Of a DNA stretch of 24,613 nt, positions 1 to 8,044 are shown in pieces (within the stretch, counting starts at the first letter, position 1; each line of letters starts with the position of its first letter). Made by a program: the position numbers and the translations under genes. Source of the DNA: a virus. The notes under the pieces are model-generated. The model worked only from the letters and a program-made list of their open reading frames with translations. It had not been told where the DNA came from and made no database searches. Location of the stretch: the IMG/VR virus record IMGVR_UViG_3300025769_000803, positions 1 to 24,613 of that record, one strand, 5' to 3'.

Positions 1-158
1 GGCGCTCCTGAGTCAGATAAACTAGGATCGTGATTATGACCAGATGCACCAGTGAAAGCAGTTTGAACAGCATTAAACTCAGCGTTAATGTCATCAGCAT
101 CAATAGCTTCACCATTAGCTATCTGACCTGTAGTATCTTGTCTTGTATATCCTGCCAT
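1..158 (-). CDS. Tail fibre or virion-surface protein, N-terminal part only
   Basis: Starts at ATG 158-156 and runs off the left edge, leaving 52 codons. The start has a good ribosome site (AAGGAC in the mRNA) that overlaps the end of the P22 gp10-like gene. The protein begins MAGYTRQDTTGQIANGEAID and continues with an IDADDINAEFNAVQTAF helix followed by GHNHD. This pattern (TRxDTT, then an acidic N-A-E-F-x-A-x-Q helix and a GHxHD turn) is what I recall from the N-termini of many marine phage fibre and particle proteins, where it probably docks the fibre on the tail. It follows the adaptor and gp10-like genes, which fits a further tail component. The receptor-binding part lies outside the window, so its specificity cannot be judged. 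Confidence 0.7.
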   Translation of the reverse strand, partial: MAGYTRQDTTGQIANGEAIDADDINAEFNAVQTAFTGASGHNHDPSLSDSGA

Positions 159-170
159 TTTAGTTTGTCC

Positions 171-1712
171 TTACTGTCTTTCGTTAGTTCTAAATTCTAA
201 CACTGCAGTGTCTAATTTGAATGTTGGGTTAGTAGAGTCATCTTCATACCTAATGGAAACCGTCTTACCACTACCTAGTGCAAATGTTTCATACACCCTA
301 TCAGCAAAACTTCCATAAGTAGATGTATTGTAAATAGAAGTCGGAGCGCCATATAAAGATACTGCACCCGCCGCACTTACAAGAGTGCTTGTAGGGGGGT
401 CAATCGTAGTACCTTTTCCTTGACCAGCAAAATCGTATGATAAGTTTATATCTAAACTAAATGTAGCTGTTGGTTCTACATAGGTGGTAACTCTGTAAAA
501 AGTCTTTCTTATTTGAGGATCTTGAATAGGCATATAAGGAGACTCATAAACACACCTTATGTTTTCAGAGTCAAAATTAGATCCAAACTCCATTTTATAA
601 ACGTAGCCTGAGTCATTACCAAACACAATAGTTTCAGAGTTTCCAGTAATTAAACTGTCAGATACGTTTACCTTCATCCCCTTTAATGTAGCCCAAGCTA
701 TAGAGTCTGCACCTTGAGCGGAAAACTTTGTTGCGAGTAATCCGGGTGATAAATCTGAGGGAGTAGATGCGTTATAACCAAATATTCTATACTGGGCTTT
801 TTCCCTTATAACTAAAGAGGAAAAACTATTGGCAAGCTTTAGAAAATACTCTGTATCTTTTTTAATAGGAGAAGATGCAACAGCTAAACCAAAATCACCA
901 ATTCTATCAGTAGCAGATAATAATCTAATACCATCAGAGGATAGGTACATAATATCTCCACCAACCTCTTGAATAGTCTCTTTTGCAGTACAACCAATAT
1001 CTAGTGTTATAGGGGATAAATTAAAATCTGAAATACTGTTACCGACGAGCTTATGTATAGACCTTTTAGTAAAAATTATAAGTTGATCCCTAAATACTTT
1101 TAATCCTTCTATTTCAGATCCTAGAGAGAGGTTACCAGCACCATTAGCTGCAGAAAAGTCCGTCTCATCAAAGGGTGCGCTGAATACAAGGTTAGCACCA
1201 CTAGCAAAGAAAAAGTGATTTTTAAAGAACTCTACATCTGATGATGCAGCTATGTCTGGAGAGTTAGAGGCTGACAAAAAAGTAAAGGTGTCATCAGTGT
1301 CATTATAAATAGCTGGAAAGTTAACTCCATCCACTAATATAGTTTTCTTTTTACCACTTAACACAACATCAACAAAACGAACTCTTTGGCCTAAAGAAGC
1401 AGCGGTTCCTCTTAAAGTCCACCCACTTCCTTGACTTTCGTAGTATTTAGTAACACCACCATCAGCCCTAGCCGCTAAAACAAAGTTAAGACCTAATACC
1501 TTAGTAAGTAAAACATCACCTGACCCCGGTAAAACTGTAGTATCAAACTTAGCAAAACCTTTTATTTTAGAATACCCGCCACTTGTAGATGGTTCAAAGT
1601 TCTCTAAAACAGTGGCTGATCCTACAGCATTTACACCCTGTTGAAGAGGGCTTAGGTTTGAAATAAGACCCCCTTTAAATTCTATAGGAAATGTTTGATA
1701 CTGTATAGCCAT
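171..1712 (-). CDS. P22 gp10-like tail stabilisation / hub protein
   Basis: A 513-residue protein starting MAIQYQTFPIEFKGGL. The sequence is almost all short beta strands with repeated blade-like units, for example YLSSDGIRLLSATD and VFGNDSGYVYKMEF. It has the early pattern of ENFEPSTSGGYSKIKG-type tail proteins (naming a set of samples or contacts, then G-Y-x-K-x-x-G). That pattern and the length, slightly longer than P22 gp10, suggest the packaged-DNA stabilisation protein family, a beta-propeller-rich hub that plugs the portal-adaptor channel after DNA packaging. Its ATG overlaps the stop of the adaptor gene as TAATG, so the two are probably translationally coupled. The adaptor-then-hub order matches P22 gp4-gp10. 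An alternative is a T7 gp12-like tail nozzle; the two share a fold type, and I cannot separate them by eye. Confidence 0.65.
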   Translation of the reverse strand: MAIQYQTFPIEFKGGLISNLSPLQQGVNAVGSATVLENFEPSTSGGYSKIKGFAKFDTTVLPGSGDVLLTKVLGLNFVLAARADGGVTKYYESQGSGWTLRGTAASLGQRVRFVDVVLSGKKKTILVDGVNFPAIYNDTDDTFTFLSASNSPDIAASSDVEFFKNHFFFASGANLVFSAPFDETDFSAANGAGNLSLGSEIEGLKVFRDQLIIFTKRSIHKLVGNSISDFNLSPITLDIGCTAKETIQEVGGDIMYLSSDGIRLLSATDRIGDFGLAVASSPIKKDTEYFLKLANSFSSLVIREKAQYRIFGYNASTPSDLSPGLLATKFSAQGADSIAWATLKGMKVNVSDSLITGNSETIVFGNDSGYVYKMEFGSNFDSENIRCVYESPYMPIQDPQIRKTFYRVTTYVEPTATFSLDINLSYDFAGQGKGTTIDPPTSTLVSAAGAVSLYGAPTSIYNTSTYGSFADRVYETFALGSGKTVSIRYEDDSTNPTFKLDTAVLEFRTNERQ

Positions 1713-2395
1713 TAGTAATGTACTCTAGTGTCTCTTACATAGTTCGTTCTATTTATAAAGGTACTTCTTAGATGTTTAATACCCATAAGAAACTTTTGCT
1801 GTAAGGCATTAGCTGCTTGCATATCACCCTTAAACATAAACAAGTAGTACATAGCACCGTCTACAATAACGTGTCTAAAGTACTCTGGTAAAGAGGGTAC
1901 ATCAGTAGAGTTAACTAAATCGACAGGTAGTCTGTAATACTCATAAAAGATAGTGTAAGCTTTGTCTGGAGCAGGCACTAATCCATACTCTCTACTAGGT
2001 GTTTGAAACACATAACGTGGCATACCTTTTAACTCAGAGTTATACTCGTAATCTGCGTATTTGTCAAGATATTCTTCGTATGAAATCAATTTTAATTTAA
2101 CTGTTTCATTACCTAGTGTAGCACTTCTAGCTATTCTAAAGCTATCCCAATCAATAGTCTTAGCATCCCCGGGAGTGGAATACCTAACAATGTTAGCTGT
2201 AAGTGTCTCTTCTTCCTCAGAGTGATTAAAAGGCCACTCATATTCGTGCTGATTTATAAAGTTAATTGAGGAGTTAACAGAGTCCTTAATAGCAGAATAG
2301 TAACCAGTAACTGTATCAAAGTTAGCTGTTGTAAGTTCTACCTCATTAGACCTTCTGTTTATGTCGTTAACTATACCTAAAAAGTCGTATGCCAT
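1712..2395 (-). CDS. Head-tail adaptor (P22 gp4 / T7 gp11-like)
   Basis: A 227-residue protein starting MAYDFLGIVNDINRRSNEVE. Its N-terminal third is helical and includes a stretch about V-N-S-S-I-N-F-I-N-Q-H-E-Y-E-W-P-F, which is typical of portal-binding adaptor proteins. The middle is a beta-rich insert (PRYVFQTPSREYGLVPAPD), and the C-terminal half returns to helices with FRHVIVDGAMYYLFMFKGD. This helix-beta-helix layout and the aromatic Y-Y-L-F-M-F helix resemble the dodecameric adaptor ring (T7 tail tubular protein A, P22 gp4) that sits under the portal. It is immediately followed by the gp10-like gene, as expected. The assignment rests on the pattern of the sequence and gene order, not on a catalytic signature. 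Confidence 0.6.
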   Translation of the reverse strand: MAYDFLGIVNDINRRSNEVELTTANFDTVTGYYSAIKDSVNSSINFINQHEYEWPFNHSEEEETLTANIVRYSTPGDAKTIDWDSFRIARSATLGNETVKLKLISYEEYLDKYADYEYNSELKGMPRYVFQTPSREYGLVPAPDKAYTIFYEYYRLPVDLVNSTDVPSLPEYFRHVIVDGAMYYLFMFKGDMQAANALQQKFLMGIKHLRSTFINRTNYVRDTRVHY

Positions 2396-2396
2396 A

Positions 2397-2714
2397 TTAC
2401 TGTTCCCGCATTCTTATTTTAATAGATCTCTCTACAGTATTAGCTAAGTTGTTAGTTATACGACAGGTAAACTTGTAGTCAATATTGTTTAGTCCACCAG
2501 CAATATATATTGTCGCAACTGTGTCAGTATTAGTCGTAGACGTAATAGTTATATTATTGAGAGTTTGCCCAGCCGTGACCTCTTGCATAACACGGTTCTC
2601 ATCTCTAAGAAACCATTGAACACTTGATATTGTCTTATCACCTAGAAAACGTGACCAATCAACACTATAGTCAAGTGTTTCATCTGGGTCTTTGTTAGGC
2701 CACCTAAACGCCAT
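2397..2714 (-). CDS. Fibre-tail adaptor-like small beta protein
   Basis: A 105-residue protein starting MAFRWPNKDPDETLDYSVDW. The first 25 residues carry the RWPxKDPxExxDYxxDWxxFL signature that I recall from small phage proteins annotated as fibre-tail adaptors in GTA-like and marine phage tails. After it come six or seven short beta strands, including TVATIYIAGG and YKFTCRITN, consistent with one immunoglobulin-like domain. It lies one base upstream of the head-tail adaptor gene and just downstream of the large fibre genes, so a linking role between fibres and tail is reasonable. A good AAAGGA ribosome site precedes its ATG. No catalytic residues are visible. Confidence 0.5.
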   Translation of the reverse strand: MAFRWPNKDPDETLDYSVDWSRFLGDKTISSVQWFLRDENRVMQEVTAGQTLNNITITSTTNTDTVATIYIAGGLNNIDYKFTCRITNNLANTVERSIKIRMREQ

Positions 2715-2725
2715 TTTATGATCCT

Positions 2726-2836
2726 TTACTTAGTAATGTAGATAAACCTGTCAAAAGGTGTATCATCTTTTTCTACGAATACTGTTCTAAGTTCTTCTAC
2801 TATAACAACAGTTCTTTCATCAGATGTACTTGGCAT
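2726..2836 (-). CDS. 36-residue conserved-looking phage protein
   Basis: A tiny reading frame (MPSTSDERTVVIVEELRTVF... ending FDRFIYITK) fills the gap between the repeat-rich fibre gene and the fibre-tail adaptor. Its ATG overlaps the TAA of the fibre gene as TAATG, and its TAA falls 11 bases before the next ATG. That is the same tight packing seen for the real genes here. The composition is strikingly acidic and beta-branched (ERTVVIVEELRTVFVE). I recall similar short proteins with ERTVxV repeats next to fibre-tail adaptors in marine phages, but have no database support. The function is unknown. A single amphipathic beta hairpin that packs on a neighbouring tail protein is one possibility. 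Confidence 0.6.
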   Translation of the reverse strand: MPSTSDERTVVIVEELRTVFVEKDDTPFDRFIYITK

Positions 2837-5523
2837 TAAGCAGCCCTCGAAATATAAACAGTTCTTGCTCTATCATAAGCATTCTTAAACTCTTCAAAGT
2901 TAAACCCATCTGTAGATAGTGTTATAGAACCTCTACCCACAGTAACTAACGGTAAGGTACTTAGTTGTACAGATGCGTTTATTACACCCTTTACTTCATC
3001 AGAAGCATTGAAAGCAGAGCTTGCAGAAGGCAAAGTTACACTAACGTTTATAGTTAGCGTACCTACTTGACAAGGACTTTCAAGCCTTCTTAGTACAGCT
3101 TCCTGTGATTCTACTCCACCAAACTGAACGGCTGTGCCAGCTTCTACACCCGTTACATCTACTACTAGGTTAGTTCCAACCTGACTAGATATACTTGTAA
3201 CTAATGTTACAGAGTTAACTTCAACGGAAGAGTCATTGATAGTAGATAAGTCACCTGTCTGGCCTTCAGAGCCTACACCTTGAAGTAGGTCTGTAGAGTT
3301 ACCAGATAAGTTTCCAACTTGTGTGGAAGTGCTTACATCATCTAAAGTTGATCCACCACCAGCAACAATTTGACCTACAGATACTTGAGAAGATACCGAC
3401 AGTGAGGGTGGTATAATTTCATCAATGTCAACTACTAAGTCAGAGACTTGTGATGTAGAAGTGACTGTCGTTAAAGTAGTAGATAGGTTAACTGATAGGT
3501 TATTAAAGGTTACACTTGAAGATACACCAGTTAAAACATCTGTTGTAAGAGAAACTAAATCTGTTACAGAGGCTTGAGAGTTTGTAGTATCAAGTATTAC
3601 AGAAGAAGATACTGACTTACCAACATCGTTTACTGAAGATGTAAAGTCTGCAGAAGGTAGTGTCTTATTGCTTGAGTGTACCTGAGTGACAGATGTTAAG
3701 GCTGCTACGCTAGATGTTGAGTCAAGAGTTTTACTGCTGCTAACTAAAGTCTCTTCTAAAGCCTGTACTTGAGCAGAAAATGAAACCCCTGTAGGAAATG
3801 CTGTAACATTTGAACTAAAGATAGCAGTTACACTATTAGCTGCTACACTAGTACTGACTAAATGATTTGATAAGTAAGGGCTTTCAAATACTGGTATGTC
3901 TGAAGTGGCGGCGGTAGAGCCATTTGAAGCGCTATTAGAAAAGTTAGACTGAGCATCAGCCCAATCTGAAGCAGGATTAACGTGCGCCCCCGGTATAGAA
4001 GAGCTAGGGTTTGATACTGATGTTCTTTGACTCCAAACCTTAGCACGTAGTGTATTACTGGGAACAGAAAGATTTACATTATGTAATAGACCGTCAAAGT
4101 ATCTTGTACTTGAACTAAACCCGGGGCTAGTACCAAGTGTGAAATCAAAAGAAGAAGAACTGTACCCTAGCCAAAATTTGTAAGAGCTGCTTGAGTAACT
4201 TCCATAGCTTACACTCATTAAAGAGTTCTCACTGTGAAGTAGTTGACCAGTTACAGCATTATGGACTTGTGCATACAGTGTCTGACCACTATTGTATACA
4301 GTAATCCTATACCAAACCTCCTTACTAAAGCTGTAATTTAAAGTAAAGTTTCTATATGTTTTTCTAAGTAATGAGGATATAAGCGTTAAGCCTACCTCTA
4401 TGGAACTTCCTTGTCTATATATGTGTAAGTCATTGTTATAACCACTGTTATTATAAGCAGGGTTTCTAGACTCAAACAAATACTGAATCTCTGTATCACT
4501 TGCAGAACTATCTACTTTAAATTCTAGACTAACTTTGACACTATCACCTGAGTATCTTGTTCCCCCTACAGAGGTGTAAATAACTCCATAAGTAGATAAG
4601 GATGAACCAGAGCGCGCTCTACCAGAGTAATATAGATTAGGCGTTAGAAAGTCACCTAAATTAACCGTTGCATTAACAGGTATGCCTACAAACGGTAAAT
4701 CGTTAACATCAACAGAAGATGACACTCCTGATAATGATACCTCGTCACTAACAAATACAACTAAAGTATTTACAGTAGCAGAGCTAGAAACGTTTACTAA
4801 GCTCTCATTTGAAGATGCAACTAAAGATAAGTCTGTTGCTGATAAGCTTGAGCTTAAAGAGGAAAGCGTTTCTGAGGATTCTGCATTAGTTTCAACAGAA
4901 GAAACACTTACTGTAGAGGAAACAGACGTTAGTTCACCTATCTCATCAGTTGTACCTACAAGAGAGCCTACTTGAGAAGTAGAAGTAACCTGATTAATCT
5001 CTACACTAGAAGATACAACAAGAGAGGGGCTAGTAACGTTACCAGTTACTGATACAGCTACAAGATGCTCTGATGGGCCTATCTGTGGAGTTCTTACTTG
5101 ACCTGTAGCAGATACAGATGTAACGGATTTGTTAGAACTTGTAGACGCACTAGGATCGTTTACTGACCCAGTTGAAGATACTGATGCAAGAGATTTGTTA
5201 GAACTTGTAGACCTTGTAATAGTGCCTACTTGACTTGCAGTAGATACAGAGTCTAATGTAGTTGAAACCCCAACTACTTGACTTAGTGTACCTAGTTGAC
5301 CTGTAGTAGAGGTAGTAGAAAGAGATACGTCTACTGTAGTTGAAAGAGACCCTTGTGTAACCTGAGAGGAAACATTTGAGATAGATTTAGTGGAACTATT
5401 AACGCCTACTACATCGTTATGTATTACTTGGCTCGCTACACCAGACAAACTAATAGACGATGAGACTACTACAATCCCATCGTCTGATAGTGGTGCTGAT
5501 GCGAGAGGACTAAAGCCTAGCAT
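2836..5523 (-). CDS. Repeat-rich giant fibre protein with central lectin-like domain
   Basis: An 895-residue protein with an unusually Ser/Thr/Val-rich sequence. It starts with MLGFSPLASAPLSDDG, an N-terminal tag I associate with marine phage fibre or virion proteins. Residues about 20-280 and 515-860 are built from degenerate units of about 22 residues with a core like L-x-x-V-S-S-x-x-Q-V-G-x-L. At about 284-490 a different, Tyr/Ser-rich segment interrupts the repeats; SLEFKV...FESRN, WYRITVY and RYFDGLLHNV look like a concanavalin/LamG-type jelly roll. The C-terminus (GFNFEEFKNAYDRARTVYISRAA) is non-repetitive, helical and basic. A likely reading is a fibrous beta-repeat stalk carrying a carbohydrate-binding knob. 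It sits between the other fibres and the tail-adaptor genes. No catalytic motif or signal peptide is visible. Confidence 0.6.
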   Translation of the reverse strand: MLGFSPLASAPLSDDGIVVVSSSISLSGVASQVIHNDVVGVNSSTKSISNVSSQVTQGSLSTTVDVSLSTTSTTGQLGTLSQVVGVSTTLDSVSTASQVGTITRSTSSNKSLASVSSTGSVNDPSASTSSNKSVTSVSATGQVRTPQIGPSEHLVAVSVTGNVTSPSLVVSSSVEINQVTSTSQVGSLVGTTDEIGELTSVSSTVSVSSVETNAESSETLSSLSSSLSATDLSLVASSNESLVNVSSSATVNTLVVFVSDEVSLSGVSSSVDVNDLPFVGIPVNATVNLGDFLTPNLYYSGRARSGSSLSTYGVIYTSVGGTRYSGDSVKVSLEFKVDSSASDTEIQYLFESRNPAYNNSGYNNDLHIYRQGSSIEVGLTLISSLLRKTYRNFTLNYSFSKEVWYRITVYNSGQTLYAQVHNAVTGQLLHSENSLMSVSYGSYSSSSYKFWLGYSSSSFDFTLGTSPGFSSSTRYFDGLLHNVNLSVPSNTLRAKVWSQRTSVSNPSSSIPGAHVNPASDWADAQSNFSNSASNGSTAATSDIPVFESPYLSNHLVSTSVAANSVTAIFSSNVTAFPTGVSFSAQVQALEETLVSSSKTLDSTSSVAALTSVTQVHSSNKTLPSADFTSSVNDVGKSVSSSVILDTTNSQASVTDLVSLTTDVLTGVSSSVTFNNLSVNLSTTLTTVTSTSQVSDLVVDIDEIIPPSLSVSSQVSVGQIVAGGGSTLDDVSTSTQVGNLSGNSTDLLQGVGSEGQTGDLSTINDSSVEVNSVTLVTSISSQVGTNLVVDVTGVEAGTAVQFGGVESQEAVLRRLESPCQVGTLTINVSVTLPSASSAFNASDEVKGVINASVQLSTLPLVTVGRGSITLSTDGFNFEEFKNAYDRARTVYISRAA
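5126..5212 (-). repeat. Near-identical 66-bp tandem unit within the repeat fibre gene
   Basis: A 21-base sequence is repeated exactly at 5126-5146 and 5192-5212. The offset is 66 bases, which is 22 codons, so the reading frame is kept. Both copies encode T-S-S-N-K-S. This is the most recent-looking pair among the otherwise diverged 22-residue repeats. It shows that the protein grows by in-frame unit duplication. Confidence 0.8.
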
Positions 5524-5526
5524 TGG

Positions 5527-8034
5527 TTAGCCTTCTAGTGGCGCTGATGGTGGCGTGAAGTTTGCGGTGTAGCGAGACTTGCCTATGGTAACTCTAAAAT
5601 CTTGGATGTAGCCTTGTATAGAGGCTGCGCCGCTGCCATTCGAATAAGCATATCCAATTACAAACGGATTACTTAAAGAAAAATCTATAGCACTAGAATG
5701 TGATGCAATAGATGAGCCATCGACATAAATCTTAGTGACACCTGATGATCTGGATACTGCAATATGATGCCAAGCATTTGTTAAAGATGACGTTGTACCG
5801 CTAAAAACGCTACCAAAGCCAGTTCCAGAAGAATTACCTACAGTAATAGAAGTTGAGGTTATTCTAACGCTAAAACCACCGGAACCGTTAGAAAGTCTAT
5901 TTCCCATAAGTTCCAAGCCAGATTGGTAATACAACCAACACTCTGCCGTAAAGTCTTGTGTGCCTAGTAGTACGGGTTCTTGAGAAATAATATAATCAGT
6001 AGTTCCATCAAACTTCATAGTTTTAGTATTAGCCCAGTTGCCTGTTCTAACCTCATCAGTTGAACCAGTAGTATTACCAACCAGCTTTAGGTTAGAGCCT
6101 TGCGATTTATCTATAATCGAAGCATCTGTACCTTTGATGTGTAGCTCTGCGCCAGTTGAAGACAAAGGAGCAGTAGGAACTGTAGTTCCATCTAAAGCCG
6201 ATCCGTGTGTCACTCTAATGTCAGATAAATAACCTTGCATAAGGTAGCTTGCACTACCGTTATTTTTACCAATTATAAAATTACCCGAACTACCAGCGAC
6301 ATAATTAGTGCTATCAGAGTAAGTGCTTCCGTCTTGCTCACCGTTTACAAAAAGTTTTAATGATCCACTGTCTCTATGTACCGTTATAAAAAACCATTGC
6401 CCTAAACTAATATCTTTTGTTCCAGTTATTCGGTTAGAGCCTCCTTCAGCTACAACAATTTTATTTGACCCATTTTTGGAAATACTAAGATAATCTCCAT
6501 TAGCTCCGTATTGCCTAAAGTCAATTAAATAATCCTGATTATTAATGGCTTCTGTGTAGTACCAAAGTTGAACTGTAAAATCATTTGTACCAAACGCCCC
6601 AACATTGGTGCTATGGGGTATTTCTAAAGTATCCCCATTACCATCAAAATACACAGACCCACCGTGATCAGTTGCTGAGTATTCTTCGTAGTCGTAGGGT
6701 GAAAATGGTTTTGTTGAAACATCGCCGTTTACTGTGATAGAGTGATCGTTAGTTGATCCATCCGCAATGTAGGGTAGGTGGCAAGCAAGTAGTTGTGTAT
6801 TAGTTACGGCAGTAAGGCGTTCAGTTGGGCCACCTGATGCTGGTGTAATAGCGGTTCCTTTGACAAACCTAACATCGGATATATAACCAGTAAAATGTCT
6901 ATTTACAGTGCTATTTGAAGAAGCCCCAATGCGTTGGTTACTGCTTCCAGTTGTAGACGCAGTTATTGAAGACGTATAGTTCTGAACACCATCAACGTAA
7001 GTTGTGACTGTTGTTCCACTGTTCGAAATGACCCAAGCCAAATGGTGCCACGAACCATCATTGATTGTACTGACCCCTGTGCCGCCTGTGTTGTTAATCC
7101 AGCTTCCTTGAGAATAAATTGTTTGGTAGCCGTTATATAATCCAACTTCCATTCCGTTGAAGGGGGAAGGTGGGTTAAAATTACTGAATATTGCAACGTG
7201 GCCTGTTCCTGTCGTATTTACCCACGCTTCGATTGTTGTGTTTGATGTTTCGGGGAGAAGGTCAGTTGCTGTGGCAGATAGCTGTAAATAATCTGACCCA
7301 TCAAAGTAAGTGCTATAACCTCCGCTGCGATAAGGGCTAAACGTACCAGCGGAAGTATCGCCAGTTACTGTAATGCTATAGTTATTAGAAGAGCTATCGG
7401 TAATATTATTATTGTCAGACGTACCCGTAGCAGTGGCTAACAAAGTTGTGTGGTTACTATCCGCTACAATCGTAATAAACGACAAGCTAAACTCATTAGC
7501 GCTTGTAGCCTGATTAATGCCATCTGATGCAGTAAACGTGATAGTAAAAGTAGCATCTTGGCTGGCGTGAGGCGTCACTGTGAATACGTTTGAATTGCTA
7601 CCAGTGCCTTTTGTTACAGTAGACCCGTTTAACGATCCGCTAGTAACGCTGTAGTCGTAAGTCAGAGGTACTTCCTCTGGATCAGCCGCTGTAACCGTAA
7701 TCACCGTAGCCGTACCATCGGTAGCCAAAGTAAATGGCGTAGTATTGCTAGAGGCGTCTTGGACAGAGGTAATGTTAGGGTTTGTATTCACCAAGCTAAC
7801 AGAGTACCAGCCAGAGCCATTATTGATATAAAAACGATTAGTGGCAGTCACATAAGCCATATCGCCAGCGCTGTTGCCAGACAACGGTAATAGATCAGCC
7901 GTGGCATAGACTACAGCCCCAGCCGCAACGGTATCAAACGCTACGCCGCCAGAGCCAGTAGACTTCAGAAACTGACCGCTAGTGCCATCGTCTAAGACGT
8001 TTGCAAGGGTGCTGAGATTTGATGCGTTGCTCAT
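5527..8034 (-). CDS. Tail fibre with three tandem LamG (ConA-like lectin) domains
   Basis: An 835-residue protein. Residues 1-80 form a module related to the start of the next fibre upstream: MSNxxNL, TSGQxL, GSG, then GDMAYV...YINNGSGWYSV. An Ig/cadherin-like domain follows at about 85-190 (VPLTYDYSVTSG, FTFTASDG type strands). Three Laminin-G-like jelly rolls then occupy roughly 196-400, 412-625 and 628-835. Each begins with a YFDG or KFDG strand and contains W-x-x-x-x-V or W-H-H-I/L-A. Each has a Y/F-V-D/N-G hairpin and closes with GYISDVRFVKGTA, GYLSDIRVTHGSA or GYIQDFRVTIGKS. This family commonly binds glycans, so the protein is probably a receptor-binding fibre. No enzyme active site is seen. 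It is followed four bases later by the repeat-rich fibre gene. Confidence 0.75.
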   Translation of the reverse strand: MSNASNLSTLANVLDDGTSGQFLKSTGSGGVAFDTVAAGAVVYATADLLPLSGNSAGDMAYVTATNRFYINNGSGWYSVSLVNTNPNITSVQDASSNTTPFTLATDGTATVITVTAADPEEVPLTYDYSVTSGSLNGSTVTKGTGSNSNVFTVTPHASQDATFTITFTASDGINQATSANEFSLSFITIVADSNHTTLLATATGTSDNNNITDSSSNNYSITVTGDTSAGTFSPYRSGGYSTYFDGSDYLQLSATATDLLPETSNTTIEAWVNTTGTGHVAIFSNFNPPSPFNGMEVGLYNGYQTIYSQGSWINNTGGTGVSTINDGSWHHLAWVISNSGTTVTTYVDGVQNYTSSITASTTGSSNQRIGASSNSTVNRHFTGYISDVRFVKGTAITPASGGPTERLTAVTNTQLLACHLPYIADGSTNDHSITVNGDVSTKPFSPYDYEEYSATDHGGSVYFDGNGDTLEIPHSTNVGAFGTNDFTVQLWYYTEAINNQDYLIDFRQYGANGDYLSISKNGSNKIVVAEGGSNRITGTKDISLGQWFFITVHRDSGSLKLFVNGEQDGSTYSDSTNYVAGSSGNFIIGKNNGSASYLMQGYLSDIRVTHGSALDGTTVPTAPLSSTGAELHIKGTDASIIDKSQGSNLKLVGNTTGSTDEVRTGNWANTKTMKFDGTTDYIISQEPVLLGTQDFTAECWLYYQSGLELMGNRLSNGSGGFSVRITSTSITVGNSSGTGFGSVFSGTTSSLTNAWHHIAVSRSSGVTKIYVDGSSIASHSSAIDFSLSNPFVIGYAYSNGSGAASIQGYIQDFRVTIGKSRYTANFTPPSAPLEG

Positions 8035-8044
8035 AGATTAGTCC

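Noticed and set aside
4682-4975. Plus-strand open frame of 97 codons inside the repeat fibre gene
   Set aside because: Its Thr/Glu-rich product is the mirror of Ser/Thr/Val repeats on the other strand. It has no ribosome site and every supported gene is on the minus strand.
3000-5500. Direct repeats as a possible CRISPR array or iteron set
   Set aside because: The repeats are multiples of 3 bases, diverged, and lie in frame in a long coding region, which points to protein repeats.
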